Source of the DNA: an uncultured Bacteroidota bacterium
GTDB lineage: Bacteria; Bacteroidota; Bacteroidia; Chitinophagales; Chitinophagaceae
Assembly: GCA_903927975.1 (NCBI GenBank)
Contig: CAIYPC010000717.1
Span: forward strand, 1-56,200
Direction of reading: 5' to 3'
DNA length: 56,200 nt
The notes below the pieces were generated by a model that saw nothing but the letters and a program-made list of their open reading frames with translations, had not been told where the DNA came from and ran no database searches. Numbering within the stretch: position 1 is the stretch's first letter; each line of letters begins with the position of its first letter. A program made the translations under genes and the position numbers. Shown here in pieces: positions 17,018 through 26,531 of the stretch.

Positions 17018-18727
17018 ATGAAGTTATTTCTATCAGGTTCTTTTTTTCTGCTCATATCCTTTCCAGTGTTCTGTCAATTGTTCCCAGCCAAAAATTATCC
17101 GCAGCATTATTTTAGAAATCCATTGAATATACCCATTAGCCTCGCTGGAAATTTTGGAGAGATTCGTCCCAATCATTATCACATGGGTTTGGATATAAGA
17201 ACTGAGAAGCGCGTCAATCTTCCCGTGTATGCCGCCGCCGATGGATACATCACAAAAATAAAAGTGGAGCCAGCAGGTTTTGGTCAGGCGATTTATATCA
17301 ATCATCCGAATGGATACACCACTTTATATGCGCACCTCAATGATTTTTTTCCGGCGCTTTCGGCATATGTGAAAGCGCAGCAATACAAAATGGAATCGTG
17401 GAGAATATTTATTGATATACCGCCAAATATGTTTCCTGTAAAAAAAGGAGATCTGATTGCATACAGTGGGAGCACCGGTGGTTCCGAAGCGCCGCATGTG
17501 CATTTTGAAATCCGCAGAACGGCTGATGATGTGAATTTGAACCCAACTCTTTTTGGTTTGCCAATCACTGATAACACTAATCCTGTTATTATGCGGCTTG
17601 CGATGTACAATAGCAGCAAAAGCATTTACGAGCAATCACCTAAATTTTTTTCGGTAAGGAAAGTAAAGGGAGTGTTGACAATCGCTGGAAATTTAATTAG
17701 TACAAATTTGTCCAAAGTAAGATTTGCAATTGGTGCTTACGATACAGAATCAGGAACATCGAACCATAATGGAATATATTCTGCAGCGCTTTATGATAAT
17801 GGCAAAGCAGAAATTGGTTTTGAAATGGACGATATCAGTTATTCGTTCACGCGAAATGTAAATGCACATATTGATTATAAAACCAAAGCCAATGGTGGTG
17901 CAAATCTCCAGCAATTATTCAGGCTTGCTGGTTATGTGAATTCTATTTATTATTCAAAGAAAAATGATGGGGTGATTGATGTGAGTGATGGTGCGCCGCA
18001 TCAAATGAAAATTGAAGTGAAAGATGGCTATGGAAATAGTTCTGTCTTGAATTTTTCAGTGAAATATAAAGCTGGCGCGAATGGCAACTGGCAGTCTGCA
18101 GGAAAAATGTTTTATCCGCAAATGCTCGATGGTTTTGAAACGGAAGACTGCTCATTTTATATTGGCGAAAAATGTTTGTATGATTCTGTTCATATTAATT
18201 ATATAAAGTCAAATGCAATTTTGTCGAATGCAGTTTCTTCGGTTCACTCAATTGGTGCAACATATATTCCTTTGCAGGATTCATTTCTAGTTCGCATTAA
18301 ACCAAATGGCAATTTTGATGCAAGCAAGAAAAACAAAGTGGTGATGCAACGTTTTACCGGCGCAAAAAAAGATGTTGCTAAAGTGGAATGGCAGGCTGGT
18401 TGGGCTTCTGCAAGGTTCCGTGATTTTGGAAATTTTCAGTTGTTGGTTGATGAAGAGCCGCCGCAAATTGTTCCAATTGGTTTTGTGAATGGCGCAAACC
18501 TCAGCAAAGCATCGAGAATTGTTTTTATTATAAAAGATAATCTGGATGCCTTTAAAAATTTCCGTGCTGAGCTAGATGGCAAATGGCTACGCTTCACAAA
18601 CGACAAGGGCAAATCATTCATCTATCAATTTGATGAACATTGCCCTGCGGGAAATCATGAATTGAAAATAAGCGTTCAGGATGAAGCGGGGAATGTGGCG
18701 ACGCAGGTTTATAATTTTACGAGATAA
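17018..18727 (+). CDS. M23 (LytM) family metallopeptidase, exported
   Basis: Exported zinc peptidase or its degenerate relative acting on peptidoglycan cross-links. I choose the ATG at 17018; two TTG codons just upstream are less likely. A signal peptide (MKLFLSGSFFLLISFPVFCQ) is followed by the M23 domain (residues about 35-180) with the zinc motifs HMGLD and HVHFE intact. A long C-terminal region of beta-rich, Ig-like character (about 185-569) probably binds partners or wall. 569 residues in all. It stands alone, with a word repeat between it and the peroxiredoxin gene. Confidence 0.88.
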   Translation: MKLFLSGSFFLLISFPVFCQLFPAKNYPQHYFRNPLNIPISLAGNFGEIRPNHYHMGLDIRTEKRVNLPVYAAADGYITKIKVEPAGFGQAIYINHPNGYTTLYAHLNDFFPALSAYVKAQQYKMESWRIFIDIPPNMFPVKKGDLIAYSGSTGGSEAPHVHFEIRRTADDVNLNPTLFGLPITDNTNPVIMRLAMYNSSKSIYEQSPKFFSVRKVKGVLTIAGNLISTNLSKVRFAIGAYDTESGTSNHNGIYSAALYDNGKAEIGFEMDDISYSFTRNVNAHIDYKTKANGGANLQQLFRLAGYVNSIYYSKKNDGVIDVSDGAPHQMKIEVKDGYGNSSVLNFSVKYKAGANGNWQSAGKMFYPQMLDGFETEDCSFYIGEKCLYDSVHINYIKSNAILSNAVSSVHSIGATYIPLQDSFLVRIKPNGNFDASKKNKVVMQRFTGAKKDVAKVEWQAGWASARFRDFGNFQLLVDEEPPQIVPIGFVNGANLSKASRIVFIIKDNLDAFKNFRAELDGKWLRFTNDKGKSFIYQFDEHCPAGNHELKISVQDEAGNVATQVYNFTR

Positions 18728-18732
18728 TATAA

Positions 18733-18814
18733 TTAGCTAATTTGCTAATCAACCAATTTGATAATTGGAAAAATCAAGAACATTTAGCGACCGATCAATT
18801 AGCATATTAGCTAA
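18733..18814. repeat. Word repeat (TTAGCTAAT type) with nested inverted repeats
   Basis: TTAGCTAATTTGCTAAT (18733-18749) is complementary to 18798-18814 in 16 of 17 positions; a second hairpin CCAATT-TGAT-AATTGG sits inside. It begins a few bases after the M23 stop and ends 21 bases before the peroxiredoxin start. Confidence 0.75.
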
Positions 18815-18835
18815 CTATCACATTAACTCATTAAC

Positions 18836-19306
18836 ATGATATCTTTAAAAGAAGGCGACAAAGCACCTGCATTCAGCAGCACCGATCAAAACGGTAATAA
18901 AATTTCATTATCAGATTTTAAAGGAAAGAAAGTAGTTCTTTATTTCTATCCGGAAGATGATACGGAAACCTGCACGATACAAGCATGTAACCTGCGTGAT
19001 AATTATGCTCTATTAAAAAAAGAAGGATTTGTTGTTCTCGGAGTTAGCCCGAACGATGAGAAAAGCCACAAAAAATTTGAAACGAAATTTGATCTGCCTT
19101 TTACGTTGGTTGTGGATCCTGATCATAAAATCATTAATAAATATGGAGTTTGGGGCGAGAAGCAAATGTTCGGCAATAAATATATGGGCTTGCACCGCAC
19201 CACTTTTGTGATGGATGAAAAAGGCATTATCAGAAAAATATTTTTGAAGCCGAGATCAAAACAACATGCGGAAGAGATTGTGAAAGCTTGGAAGGGCTTG
19301 AAATGA
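18836..19306 (+). CDS. bcp: Thioredoxin-dependent thiol peroxidase (BCP/PrxQ type peroxiredoxin)
   Basis: Cytoplasmic peroxiredoxin that reduces hydroperoxides with thioredoxin. 156 residues, normal for the PrxQ/BCP class. Peroxidatic Cys46 and a candidate resolving Cys51 five residues on (TETCTIQAC) give the atypical 2-Cys arrangement; the conserved downstream Arg lies in GLHRTTFVMDEKG. The usual PGCT motif reads ETCT here. Ends convergently with the NlpC/P60-like gene. Confidence 0.93.
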   Translation: MISLKEGDKAPAFSSTDQNGNKISLSDFKGKKVVLYFYPEDDTETCTIQACNLRDNYALLKKEGFVVLGVSPNDEKSHKKFETKFDLPFTLVVDPDHKIINKYGVWGEKQMFGNKYMGLHRTTFVMDEKGIIRKIFLKPRSKQHAEEIVKAWKGLK

Positions 19307-19347
19307 GTTTAGGAGTTATTAGTTCAGAGTCTCGAGTTGAAGTAATC

Positions 19348-20091
19348 CTACAGCCAATATTTAATCAAAATTTCGTTACTTATTTTTCCAATCACTTTAT
19401 ATTTTGAATAATAAAATGGAGAAGATTGTTCTGCCAATTCTTTCATCACCCCATTTCTTGCAACATAATTAGAGTGGATAAAATAAATATTATGCAAATC
19501 ATAATAGATAAACCCAATGTGGTTATCCAATCCTACAATATATAATCCTTTGCCAGTCGATTTTACATAATCCTTGATTTCAGTGATGGGACGATTACTA
19601 AATCTTTTTATATCACTCCTTTCGACCAATTGCTCAATCATTGTTTCAGATGGGCATTGCGCTAATTTTGTTCTTTGGATTTTCAATCCGCAATCCCTTA
19701 ATACGGTTGTCACAAAATAGCCACAGGCAATTGTTCCTTTTTGCGGTTGTTGTGTGTTGCCATTAAAGTCCCACGGAGTTCCATACCATTCCGAAATAAT
19801 ATCATTAACCGCTAAATTGAGAAATAGAGTTTGAGCACTTTTAAGGATTTGTTCTTTCTCAGTTGGATTGGCGTTTTGATATGCAAATTGAATGCTGTCG
19901 CGAATATGTAAAGCCGCTTCTTTTATGAGGGGGTAATCTTTCTTTTTAGTTTCATTGACACGAATTACAAGACTATTTGTAGTGCGAACCTTTGGAGCTT
20001 GGTGATTGCAATTGCAGAAAAAATATGGGATAAAAAAGTGAGAATAAAATTTTTGTGCATAAAATATTTTAGCCAGAATAAGATGCGGCAC
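19348..20091 (-). CDS. NlpC/P60-like cysteine peptidase-fold protein (hypothetical)
   Basis: 247 residues with a hydrophobic, Cys-containing N-terminus that may be a signal or lipoprotein leader (start uncertain). The central stretch GTIACGYFVTTVLRDCGL places a Cys at the head of a helix, and LDNHIGFIYYD supplies a His at a strand start, followed by a strand with an Asn (IHSNYV). That Cys-His order is the pattern of the NlpC/P60 papain-like fold. Overall similarity to a named family is not certain. Possible role in cell-wall peptide cleavage; no operon partner. Confidence 0.6.
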   Translation of the reverse strand: MPHLILAKIFYAQKFYSHFFIPYFFCNCNHQAPKVRTTNSLVIRVNETKKKDYPLIKEAALHIRDSIQFAYQNANPTEKEQILKSAQTLFLNLAVNDIISEWYGTPWDFNGNTQQPQKGTIACGYFVTTVLRDCGLKIQRTKLAQCPSETMIEQLVERSDIKRFSNRPITEIKDYVKSTGKGLYIVGLDNHIGFIYYDLHNIYFIHSNYVARNGVMKELAEQSSPFYYSKYKVIGKISNEILIKYWL

Positions 20092-20115
20092 TAAAGAATT
20101 TCCATAGAAAACTTA

Positions 20116-20892
20116 TTATTTAAGCCATTCAACTTCTCCAAACTCCAAACTCCTTTCCTCTTCACCAACAGTGATCAATTTGCCTTGAGGCGTAACTTCT
20201 TTTATCGTCGTCTCAAAAAGCTGATCATCTTTTTTCAATCGAACCAATTCATTTCGCTTATATAAATGGTTATTATATTCAGCAATCATGCCTTCATAAA
20301 ATCCCGATAATAAATCGTTGTATCTTTTATCAATACAATTACATAACTGCTTCGCCAAAGCAATTACATCAAAGTTTTTATCTGTTGCTTGTTTTAATGA
20401 TGTTGGGTTTGGAAGATTTTCATCGAAGGAAACCTGATTGATATTAATTCCAATCCCAACAATTGCATATTTCCATTTCTCTCCTGAAATGATATTCTCA
20501 ATCAAAATGCCGCCTGTCTTTCTGTCACGGATATAGAGATCGTTTGGCCATTTAATAAAAATTTCTTTCGGCAAATAAATATTTAACAAATCATAGCAGC
20601 CCAAAGCAACGCACACACTCAACAGAAACTGTTCGTTAATGGACAGTTTCTCTGGGTGAAGAACAATGCTTATCATGATATTATCACCAGCATTGGCAAT
20701 CCATTTTTTTCCTCTTTGCCCTTTGCCTGCCGTCTGTTCGTGGGCAAAAAACACATTCCCATGAAAGGCTTTTCCGTCATGCGCCAATGCCATGGCATAG
20801 TTGTTGGAGCTGTCTATCACCGCCAATTCAATGAAAACATTGCCAATTTCGGGTAGCGTTTTATCTTGAAGGATGGTAGTTGGATGTGACAA
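20116..20892 (-). CDS. birA: Biotin--[acetyl-CoA carboxylase] ligase
   Basis: Activates biotin with ATP and transfers it to the carboxyl-carrier protein of acetyl-CoA carboxylase. The catalytic motif GKGQRGKKW (residues 56-64), KWPNDLYI and GGILIE are present, with a small C-terminal SH3-like domain. At 258 residues it lacks the N-terminal helix-turn-helix of E. coli BirA, so it is a monofunctional ligase rather than a repressor. The only plausible start giving a complete domain is the TTG at 20892. Divergent from rsfS. Confidence 0.92.
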   Translation of the reverse strand: MSHPTTILQDKTLPEIGNVFIELAVIDSSNNYAMALAHDGKAFHGNVFFAHEQTAGKGQRGKKWIANAGDNIMISIVLHPEKLSINEQFLLSVCVALGCYDLLNIYLPKEIFIKWPNDLYIRDRKTGGILIENIISGEKWKYAIVGIGININQVSFDENLPNPTSLKQATDKNFDVIALAKQLCNCIDKRYNDLLSGFYEGMIAEYNNHLYKRNELVRLKKDDQLFETTIKEVTPQGKLITVGEEERSLEFGEVEWLK

Positions 20893-21074
20893 AAGATTAC
20901 TATTTTTGAGCCGTGCGAAATTACGATTTGCAGCTCATTGTTTGTTATGCTCCGGTTTGCAAGGAATTAAAAAAACAAAGGAACATCAAATACATAATAA
21001 ATAATCTCAAACTTGCTTCACACAATTAAAATATAATTCATCACAAAACGTCTTTATTATTGGAACAACTGTCT

Positions 21075-21464
21075 ATGTTATCTACCCGCAACAGACAGCG
21101 TGTAGCGCGAATAACCAAAAATTCAAAAATTTATAAAACAATCATCGAGGCAATTCAGGAAAAAAAAGCTGAGAATATTATCTCTCTTGATTTGCGAAAG
21201 ATACATGAAGCAGTAGCAGATTTTTTTATTGTCTGCGAAGCAAAAAGCAGCACTCAGATAAGAGCAATCGCAGATTTTGTTGAGGAAGAAGTGCAGAGAA
21301 AATGCGATGAGCCTTCATACAAACACGAAGGCAGGCAAGCGTTGCAATGGGTGATTATAGATTATGTGAACATTGTTGTTCATGTGATGCTTCCTGAAAC
21401 CCGTAAGTTTTATAAACTGGAAGAAATGTGGAGCGATTCGGTATCCGAGGAGTATAAAGATTAA
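21075..21464 (+). CDS. rsfS: Ribosomal silencing factor RsfS
   Basis: Binds uL14 on the large ribosomal subunit and blocks subunit joining in starvation. The RsfS/Iojap domain covers the protein from about residue 20 with LDLRKIHEAVADFFIVCEAKSS-like sequence (shortened here), EGRQALQWVIIDYVNIVVHV and the closing KFYKLEEMWSDS. I prefer the ATG at 21075 (129 residues); a TTG at 21060 would add five. It precedes ftsH by 98 bp. Confidence 0.92.
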   Translation: MLSTRNRQRVARITKNSKIYKTIIEAIQEKKAENIISLDLRKIHEAVADFFIVCEAKSSTQIRAIADFVEEEVQRKCDEPSYKHEGRQALQWVIIDYVNIVVHVMLPETRKFYKLEEMWSDSVSEEYKD

Positions 21465-21562
21465 TAAGAATGAATTACCTGTTTGCCATTCTTTTGAACT
21501 TTTCACTTCCATAATCATTATACAATTAATTAGCATGACGAAAACAGGAAACGAAAATTAAT

Positions 21563-23659
21563 ATGCCACAGGACGATTTGAAACAAAACGATAAAAGTAA
21601 TTTCCCGAGGTTCAGACCTAAAAGCGACAGCGATCCAAACGCGCCGAAAAAAGGTCCTAAATTCAATATCTATTGGGTTTGGGGATTGATTGCGGTTGGG
21701 CTTTTAGCATTTCAATTTTTTGGCGGGGGGCTATCAGGAGCGGATGCCCGCAAGCTAGATTCCGATCAGGACTTCTGGGAACAGATGTTGGCTAAGGGTG
21801 ATGTTGCAAAGCTTGATCTTGTTACTAATAAAAATCTTATAAGGGTTTATATTAAAAGCGATAGTTTAAACAAGCCGTATTATCAAGAGAAAAAAAGTAA
21901 GGGAGCATGGCCCAATGTAGCCGCTAAGGCGGATGCGCCACAGTTTGAATTTCAAGTTATCAAGATTGATGAATATGAAAAAAGACTGAACGATTTTTTT
22001 GCAAAGAACCCATCTTTGGCGGTGCCATTGCAACCTAAACAAGAAGGTGAATGGTTCCCGCAAGCTTTAAATATTTTATTACCACTATTAATTTTTGTGT
22101 TGCTCTGGATTTTGATTATGCGCAAAATGGGTGGACAAGGCGGAAGTGGTGGCCCTGGCGGCATCTTCAATATCGGAAAATCAAAAGCTACTTTGTTTGA
22201 TAAAGGCACGAAAGTGAACATCACATTCAGCGATGTTGCTGGTCTTGATGAAGCAAAAGTGGAAGTGATGGAAATTGTTGATTTTTTAAAAAATCCAAAA
22301 AAATATACAGCGCTTGGTGGCAAAATTCCAAAAGGCGCATTGCTCGTTGGTCCCCCAGGAACAGGTAAAACGTTGCTTGCAAAAGCAATGGCTGGTGAAG
22401 CACAGGTTCCATTCTTTTCAATGAGCGGTTCTGATTTTGTTGAATTATTTGTGGGCGTTGGAGCTAGTCGAGTTCGTGATTTGTTCAAACAAGCTCGTGA
22501 AAAAGCACCATGTATTATTTTTATAGATGAGATAGATGCAATTGGTCGCGCAAGAGGAAAGAATGCGATCATGAGCAATGACGAACGTGAAAGCACATTG
22601 AATCAATTGTTGGTTGAAATGGATGGTTTCGGTGGTGATAGCGGCATTATTGTTCTTGCAGCTACCAATAGACCTGATGTTCTTGATACTGCACTTCTTC
22701 GCCCGGGTCGTTTTGATAGACAAATTTCTATTGATAAACCAGATTTGAAAGGACGCGAAGCAATCTTCAAAGTGCATTTGAAACCGATTAAAATTTCAAG
22801 CAAACTTGATATTCATAAACTCGCAGAACAAACGCCGGGCTTTGCTGGAGCAGATATCGCGAACGTTTGTAATGAAGCAGCTTTGATTGCAGCAAGAAAA
22901 GGAAAAGACAATGTGGAGATGGAAGATTTTCAAGATGCAGTTGATCGTGTGATTGGCGGTCTTGAAAAGAAGAATAAAATCATTTCTCCGGATGAGAAAA
23001 GAATCATCGCTTATCACGAAGCAGGTCACGCCGTTTGTGGTTGGTATCTTGAACACGCATATCCTTTATTAAAAGTAACCATCGTGCCAAGAGGCGTTGC
23101 TGCTTTGGGTTACGCGCAATACACAGCGAAGGAACAATACCTTTATAATACTGATCAACTGACTGATCAGATTTGCATGACACTCGGTGGGCGTGCAAGT
23201 GAAGAATTGAATTTTGGAAAAATTTCTACTGGCGCACAAAACGATTTGCAACAGGTAACCAAAATTGCATATTCAATGGTTACGGTATATGGCATGAATG
23301 ATAAAGTGGGTAAAGTAAGTTTTTATGATCCGCAACAGGAAAATTCTTTCACCAAGCCATATTCAGAAGAAACATCAAGACTGATTGATGATGAAGTGCG
23401 TAAACTGATTGATGATGCATTTGTTCATACCAAAGAATTGTTGCGATCAAAAACGAACGAAGTTAGATTGATTGCTGAAGCATTGTTGACAAGAGAAGTT
23501 CTTTTTCAAAGTGATGTAGAAGCATTGATTGGCAAACGCCCTTATGAAGAAAAAAGAGCATTAGATGTAACTGAGCACGATGAAAATCATAATGGCTCAA
23601 ATGGATCAGCAACTGAAAAAACAGCAAACCCATCCACATCAGAAGAAGTGCAGCAATAA
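21563..23659 (+). CDS. ftsH: ATP-dependent zinc metalloprotease FtsH
   Basis: Membrane AAA+ protease for misfolded and regulatory proteins. Two transmembrane helices (residues about 33-52 and 168-187) enclose the periplasmic domain. Walker A is G263-PPGTGKT-270, Walker B is IIFIDEID, and the second region of homology holds RPGRFDR. The zinc site is H485-EAG-H489 with a downstream Glu/Asp in the ASEELNFG region. The tail is Asn/Ser/Thr-rich. 698 residues, usual for Bacteroidota. The next gene starts at the base after the stop. Confidence 0.97.
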   Translation: MPQDDLKQNDKSNFPRFRPKSDSDPNAPKKGPKFNIYWVWGLIAVGLLAFQFFGGGLSGADARKLDSDQDFWEQMLAKGDVAKLDLVTNKNLIRVYIKSDSLNKPYYQEKKSKGAWPNVAAKADAPQFEFQVIKIDEYEKRLNDFFAKNPSLAVPLQPKQEGEWFPQALNILLPLLIFVLLWILIMRKMGGQGGSGGPGGIFNIGKSKATLFDKGTKVNITFSDVAGLDEAKVEVMEIVDFLKNPKKYTALGGKIPKGALLVGPPGTGKTLLAKAMAGEAQVPFFSMSGSDFVELFVGVGASRVRDLFKQAREKAPCIIFIDEIDAIGRARGKNAIMSNDERESTLNQLLVEMDGFGGDSGIIVLAATNRPDVLDTALLRPGRFDRQISIDKPDLKGREAIFKVHLKPIKISSKLDIHKLAEQTPGFAGADIANVCNEAALIAARKGKDNVEMEDFQDAVDRVIGGLEKKNKIISPDEKRIIAYHEAGHAVCGWYLEHAYPLLKVTIVPRGVAALGYAQYTAKEQYLYNTDQLTDQICMTLGGRASEELNFGKISTGAQNDLQQVTKIAYSMVTVYGMNDKVGKVSFYDPQQENSFTKPYSEETSRLIDDEVRKLIDDAFVHTKELLRSKTNEVRLIAEALLTREVLFQSDVEALIGKRPYEEKRALDVTEHDENHNGSNGSATEKTANPSTSEEVQQ

Positions 23660-24307
23660 ATGAAAGTTTCACCTGCCAAAGAAAATATTCTAAAAAAAAT
23701 AAGAAAGGCGTTGAGTCACTCAACGCCTATTCCTTTTCCACAAAGCGAAGGACATAATTCTGTTTTTGAATTATCAAAGCAAGAGCTTGAAATTGAGTTT
23801 GCAGAAAAATTCACTCGTCTGTTGGGCAAGTTTATTTTTTGTGCGGATGAAAGTGAATTGCTTTCTCAGGTATCAGGACTTATCACGCTAAATAAATGGA
23901 CTGATGTTTTTTGCAAAGAAGAGAAGCTGAATCAAATCTTTTTTGAAAAATTGGCTCCTATTGTTTCTGAAAGAGAATTGAGCAATTGCGACGCTTCAAT
24001 TACTTCCTGCGAAGCATTGATTGCAAGAACAGGAAGCATAGTGATGAGTGCAGCACAACAAAGCGGGCGAACTGTAAGTGTGTATGCGCCCATTCATATT
24101 TGTATCGCGTATTCAAATCAATTGGTTTACGATATAAAAGATGGCTTGCAGATTATAAAACAAAAATATCCGAACAATTTCCCCTCACTAGTAACATTTG
24201 CAACAGGACCGAGCCGCACGGCTGATATTGAAAAAACATTGGTGGTTGGAGTTCATGGACCAAAAGAGGTTTATGTTTTTTTGGTAGATGAGCCAGCGCA
24301 TAATTGA
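23660..24307 (+). CDS. LUD domain-containing protein (LutC/YkgG-like)
   Basis: 215 residues of the LUD family, which includes the LutC subunit of lactate-utilisation complexes. The conserved glycine-rich strand region appears as EALIARTGSIVMSAAQQSGR, and the C-terminal end FATGPSRTADIEKTLVVGVHGP is the family signature. No lutA or lutB is adjacent, so a lactate role is not supported here. Start codon adjoins the ftsH stop, implying co-transcription with ftsH. Confidence 0.88.
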   Translation: MKVSPAKENILKKIRKALSHSTPIPFPQSEGHNSVFELSKQELEIEFAEKFTRLLGKFIFCADESELLSQVSGLITLNKWTDVFCKEEKLNQIFFEKLAPIVSERELSNCDASITSCEALIARTGSIVMSAAQQSGRTVSVYAPIHICIAYSNQLVYDIKDGLQIIKQKYPNNFPSLVTFATGPSRTADIEKTLVVGVHGPKEVYVFLVDEPAHN

Positions 24308-24343
24308 TTTCTATTTTTACATCAAATTCCTCATTGGTTATGC

Positions 24344-24359
24344 ATTTCAATTTTGAAAT
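24344..24359. promoter_or_regulatory. Palindrome upstream of hicB
   Basis: ATTTCAA-TT-TTGAAAT is a perfect 7+7 inverted repeat, 28 bases before the hicB start and next to a weak -7 box (TAACTTTA at 24362). Toxin-antitoxin operons are often autoregulated through such sites, but this HicB looks too short to carry its own DNA-binding domain. Confidence 0.35.
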
Positions 24360-24387
24360 AGTAACTTTAAGTAAAATCATTTAAGCC

Positions 24388-24594
24388 ATGACTGAAATCA
24401 TATTCATAATCGAAGATGCTTTGGAAGGTGGTTTTACTGCCAGAGCTTTGGGCGAAAGTATTTTCACGGAGGCTGATACGATGGAGCAATTAAAAGCAAA
24501 TGTGAAAGAAGCTGTCGAATGTCATTTTGATGATGTTAATATGCCGAAAATCATTCGCCTTCATCAGGTAAAAGAAGAATTGATAGCAATATGA
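24388..24594 (+). CDS. hicB: HicB-like antitoxin (short form)
   Basis: 68-residue protein matching the N-terminal HicB partial RNase H-like fold: an opening strand (IIFIIEDALEGGFTARAL), GESIFTEADTMEQLKANVKE and an acidic helix. It lacks the C-terminal DNA-binding extension of longer HicB proteins. Predicted to bind and neutralise the HicA toxin encoded just downstream; the stop overlaps the hicA start by four bases. Antitoxin-first order is the reverse of the classical hicA-hicB arrangement. Confidence 0.8.
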   Translation: MTEIIFIIEDALEGGFTARALGESIFTEADTMEQLKANVKEAVECHFDDVNMPKIIRLHQVKEELIAI

Positions 24595-24833
24595 AATTGC
24601 CAAGAGATATTTCGGCAACGCAACTAATCAAACATCTCAGAATTTTTGGTTACGATATAACCCGCCAAAAAGGAAGTCACATCCGATTAACCACGAAGCT
24701 TAACGGCGAGCATCATCTCACAATCCCAAATCACGATTCATTAAAGCTCGGTACGTTATCATCTATCATTAATGATGTTGCCATTCACTTCAATCAAACA
24801 AAAGAAGATGTTGTTGAAAAATTATTTAATTGA
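24591..24833 (+). CDS. hicA: HicA-like mRNA interferase toxin
   Basis: 80-residue double-stranded-RNA-binding-fold toxin predicted to cleave mRNA. The catalytic His is H30 in QKGSHIRL, followed by the strand pair HHLTIPNHDSLKLGTL typical of the family. It overlaps hicB by four bases and closes the pair. No adjacent mobile element is seen. Confidence 0.87.
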   Translation: MKLPRDISATQLIKHLRIFGYDITRQKGSHIRLTTKLNGEHHLTIPNHDSLKLGTLSSIINDVAIHFNQTKEDVVEKLFN

Positions 24834-24834
24834 T

Positions 24835-24865
24835 TTTTCATACTTCATAATAGAGTTTACATTTG
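24835..24865 (+). promoter_or_regulatory. Candidate promoter for the LpxH-like gene
   Basis: TTTT at 24835-24838, a 19-nt spacer and TACATTTG at 24858-24865 (matches TAnnTTTG). The start codon follows 17 bases later, implying a very short leader. Confidence 0.45.
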
Positions 24866-24882
24866 ATAAATTATAGGCGTTC

Positions 24883-25668
24883 ATGCAAATCCCTTCTGGC
24901 AAAAAAATTTATTTTCTTTCTGACTTTCATCTGGGCGCACCTGATCGTACCATCAGCCTTGATCGAGAAAAGCGCATCGTAAAATTTTTAGATGAGATAA
25001 AAAATAGCGCAGCAGAAGTTTTTGTGGTAGGAGATTTATTTGACTTTTGGTATGAATATCGCAAAGTGGTGCCGAAAGGATATACAAGAATTTTAGGTAA
25101 GCTGGCTGAATTGACTGATAGTGGCATTCCCGTTCATTTTTTTGTTGGCAATCATGATATGTGGATGAAAGGTTATTTTGAAGAGGAATTGAATATTCCA
25201 GTTTATTATGAACCGAAAATTTTTGAGTGGAACAATAAAAAATTTTACATCGGTCATGGCGATGGTCTTGGTCCCGGTGATCATGGATATAAATTCATCA
25301 AAAAAATTTTCAGGAATAAATTCTGTCAATGGTTTTTCGGCATTCTTCCCCCTGCTGTTGGTGTCGGGCTTGCTGATTATCTCAGTCGCAGAAGCCGCGC
25401 AGTTACAGGATTGATCGATGAACAATTTCTTGGTGAAGAAAAAGAGTGGTTGATTATTTATAGCAAAGAAGTTTTACAAAAACAACATTTCGATTATTTT
25501 ATTTTTGGTCACAGACATTTGCCAATTGATTTTTCTTTGAACAACAACAGCCGTTATATTAATTTAGGTGACTGGATCCGTTATTATACTTATGCAATGT
25601 TTGATGGAGAAAATCTAATATTATCATCCCGCGAACCTGAATTAGAAAAAAAGATTATCAGAAAATAA
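24883..25668 (+). CDS. lpxH: UDP-2,3-diacylglucosamine diphosphatase (LpxH-like metallophosphoesterase)
   Basis: Calcineurin-like phosphoesterase expected to cleave UDP-2,3-diacylglucosamine to lipid X in lipid A synthesis. Metal-binding motifs in order are SDFHLG (D14, H16), GDLFDFW, GNHDMW, a HGD motif in IGHGDGLG, and GHRH near the C-terminus. 261 residues, in line with Bacteroidota homologues. A hydrophobic stretch around residue 145 may contact the membrane. The stop codon shares one base with the next gene's start. Confidence 0.85.
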   Translation: MQIPSGKKIYFLSDFHLGAPDRTISLDREKRIVKFLDEIKNSAAEVFVVGDLFDFWYEYRKVVPKGYTRILGKLAELTDSGIPVHFFVGNHDMWMKGYFEEELNIPVYYEPKIFEWNNKKFYIGHGDGLGPGDHGYKFIKKIFRNKFCQWFFGILPPAVGVGLADYLSRRSRAVTGLIDEQFLGEEKEWLIIYSKEVLQKQHFDYFIFGHRHLPIDFSLNNNSRYINLGDWIRYYTYAMFDGENLILSSREPELEKKIIRK

Positions 25669-26477
25669 TGAGGATACTAATTATCATATCATTTGTTTTT
25701 TTGGGAATTAATATTGCTCATGCGCAAGCTGATACATCTTTCTATTTAAGTAAAACCATTGATGGAGATATTGTTGATTTCACGGTTGATAACACAGGGA
25801 ATATCTATTTGTTGAACCGAAATAATCAACTGAAAAAGCTCAATTCAAATGGAGATTCGATTGGCGTGTATAATGCAGTTAATACCTATGGCGATATTTA
25901 TTTTGTGGATGTAACAAACTCGCTGAAAGTTTTAGTTTATTATAAAGATTTTGCAACGATTGTGGAAGTGGATCGATTTCTAAATATTATCAATACAATC
26001 GATCTGCGAAAGCTAAATATATTTCAGGTGAAAGCGATTGGGCTTGCTTATGATAATAATATTTGGATCTATGATGAGTTGGAAGCAAAGCTGAAGCGCA
26101 TCGGCGATGATGGATCGTTGATTGATCAATCTTCAGATTTTCGTCAGTTGTTTGATTCCACGCCTGATCCGGATAGAATCATTGATCAAGGTGAATTTGT
26201 TTATTTATACGACATCACAAAAGGTGTTTATATTTTTGATCATTATGGAAGCCTAAAAAACAAAGTATCATTATTAGACTGGCAAGATTTTAATGTGATT
26301 GAAAAAAGCATGATTGGAAGAAAGGATAATTTCTTTTATAAATATTTATTGGGCAAGCTCGATATTCAGCAAGAGCCATTGCGCCCCGAATATTTAAATG
26401 CAATAAAAATTAAAATCACAACGAACGCAGTGTACGTTCTCAAAAAAAATTTGCTACAGGTCTATTCGCACCATTAG
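25668..26477 (+). CDS. Exported hypothetical protein, propeller-like repeats
   Basis: 269 residues with a signal peptide (MRILIIISFVFLGINIAHAQ). The mature part holds repeated strand units with DNTGNIYLLNR, DNNIWIYDE and QGEFVYLYD spacing of about 40-60 residues, like a partial beta-propeller of the NHL/WD type. Family not recognised. It overlaps the LpxH-like gene by one base, so the two are probably translated from one mRNA. Confidence 0.75.
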   Translation: MRILIIISFVFLGINIAHAQADTSFYLSKTIDGDIVDFTVDNTGNIYLLNRNNQLKKLNSNGDSIGVYNAVNTYGDIYFVDVTNSLKVLVYYKDFATIVEVDRFLNIINTIDLRKLNIFQVKAIGLAYDNNIWIYDELEAKLKRIGDDGSLIDQSSDFRQLFDSTPDPDRIIDQGEFVYLYDITKGVYIFDHYGSLKNKVSLLDWQDFNVIEKSMIGRKDNFFYKYLLGKLDIQQEPLRPEYLNAIKIKITTNAVYVLKKNLLQVYSHH

Positions 26478-26531
26478 AAACACTGCTTAAAATTTCATTC
26501 GCTAATTCAAAGTATCACAATAAATTTGCGC

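Noticed and set aside
21952..22596. Open frame of 214 codons on the strand opposite ftsH
   Set aside because: It lies wholly antisense to a well-supported ftsH, with low-complexity composition and no recognisable domain.
24388..24833. The hicB-hicA pair as sign of a larger mobile island
   Set aside because: Flanked by ftsH/LUD and lpxH housekeeping genes without direct repeats, integrase or tRNA gene.
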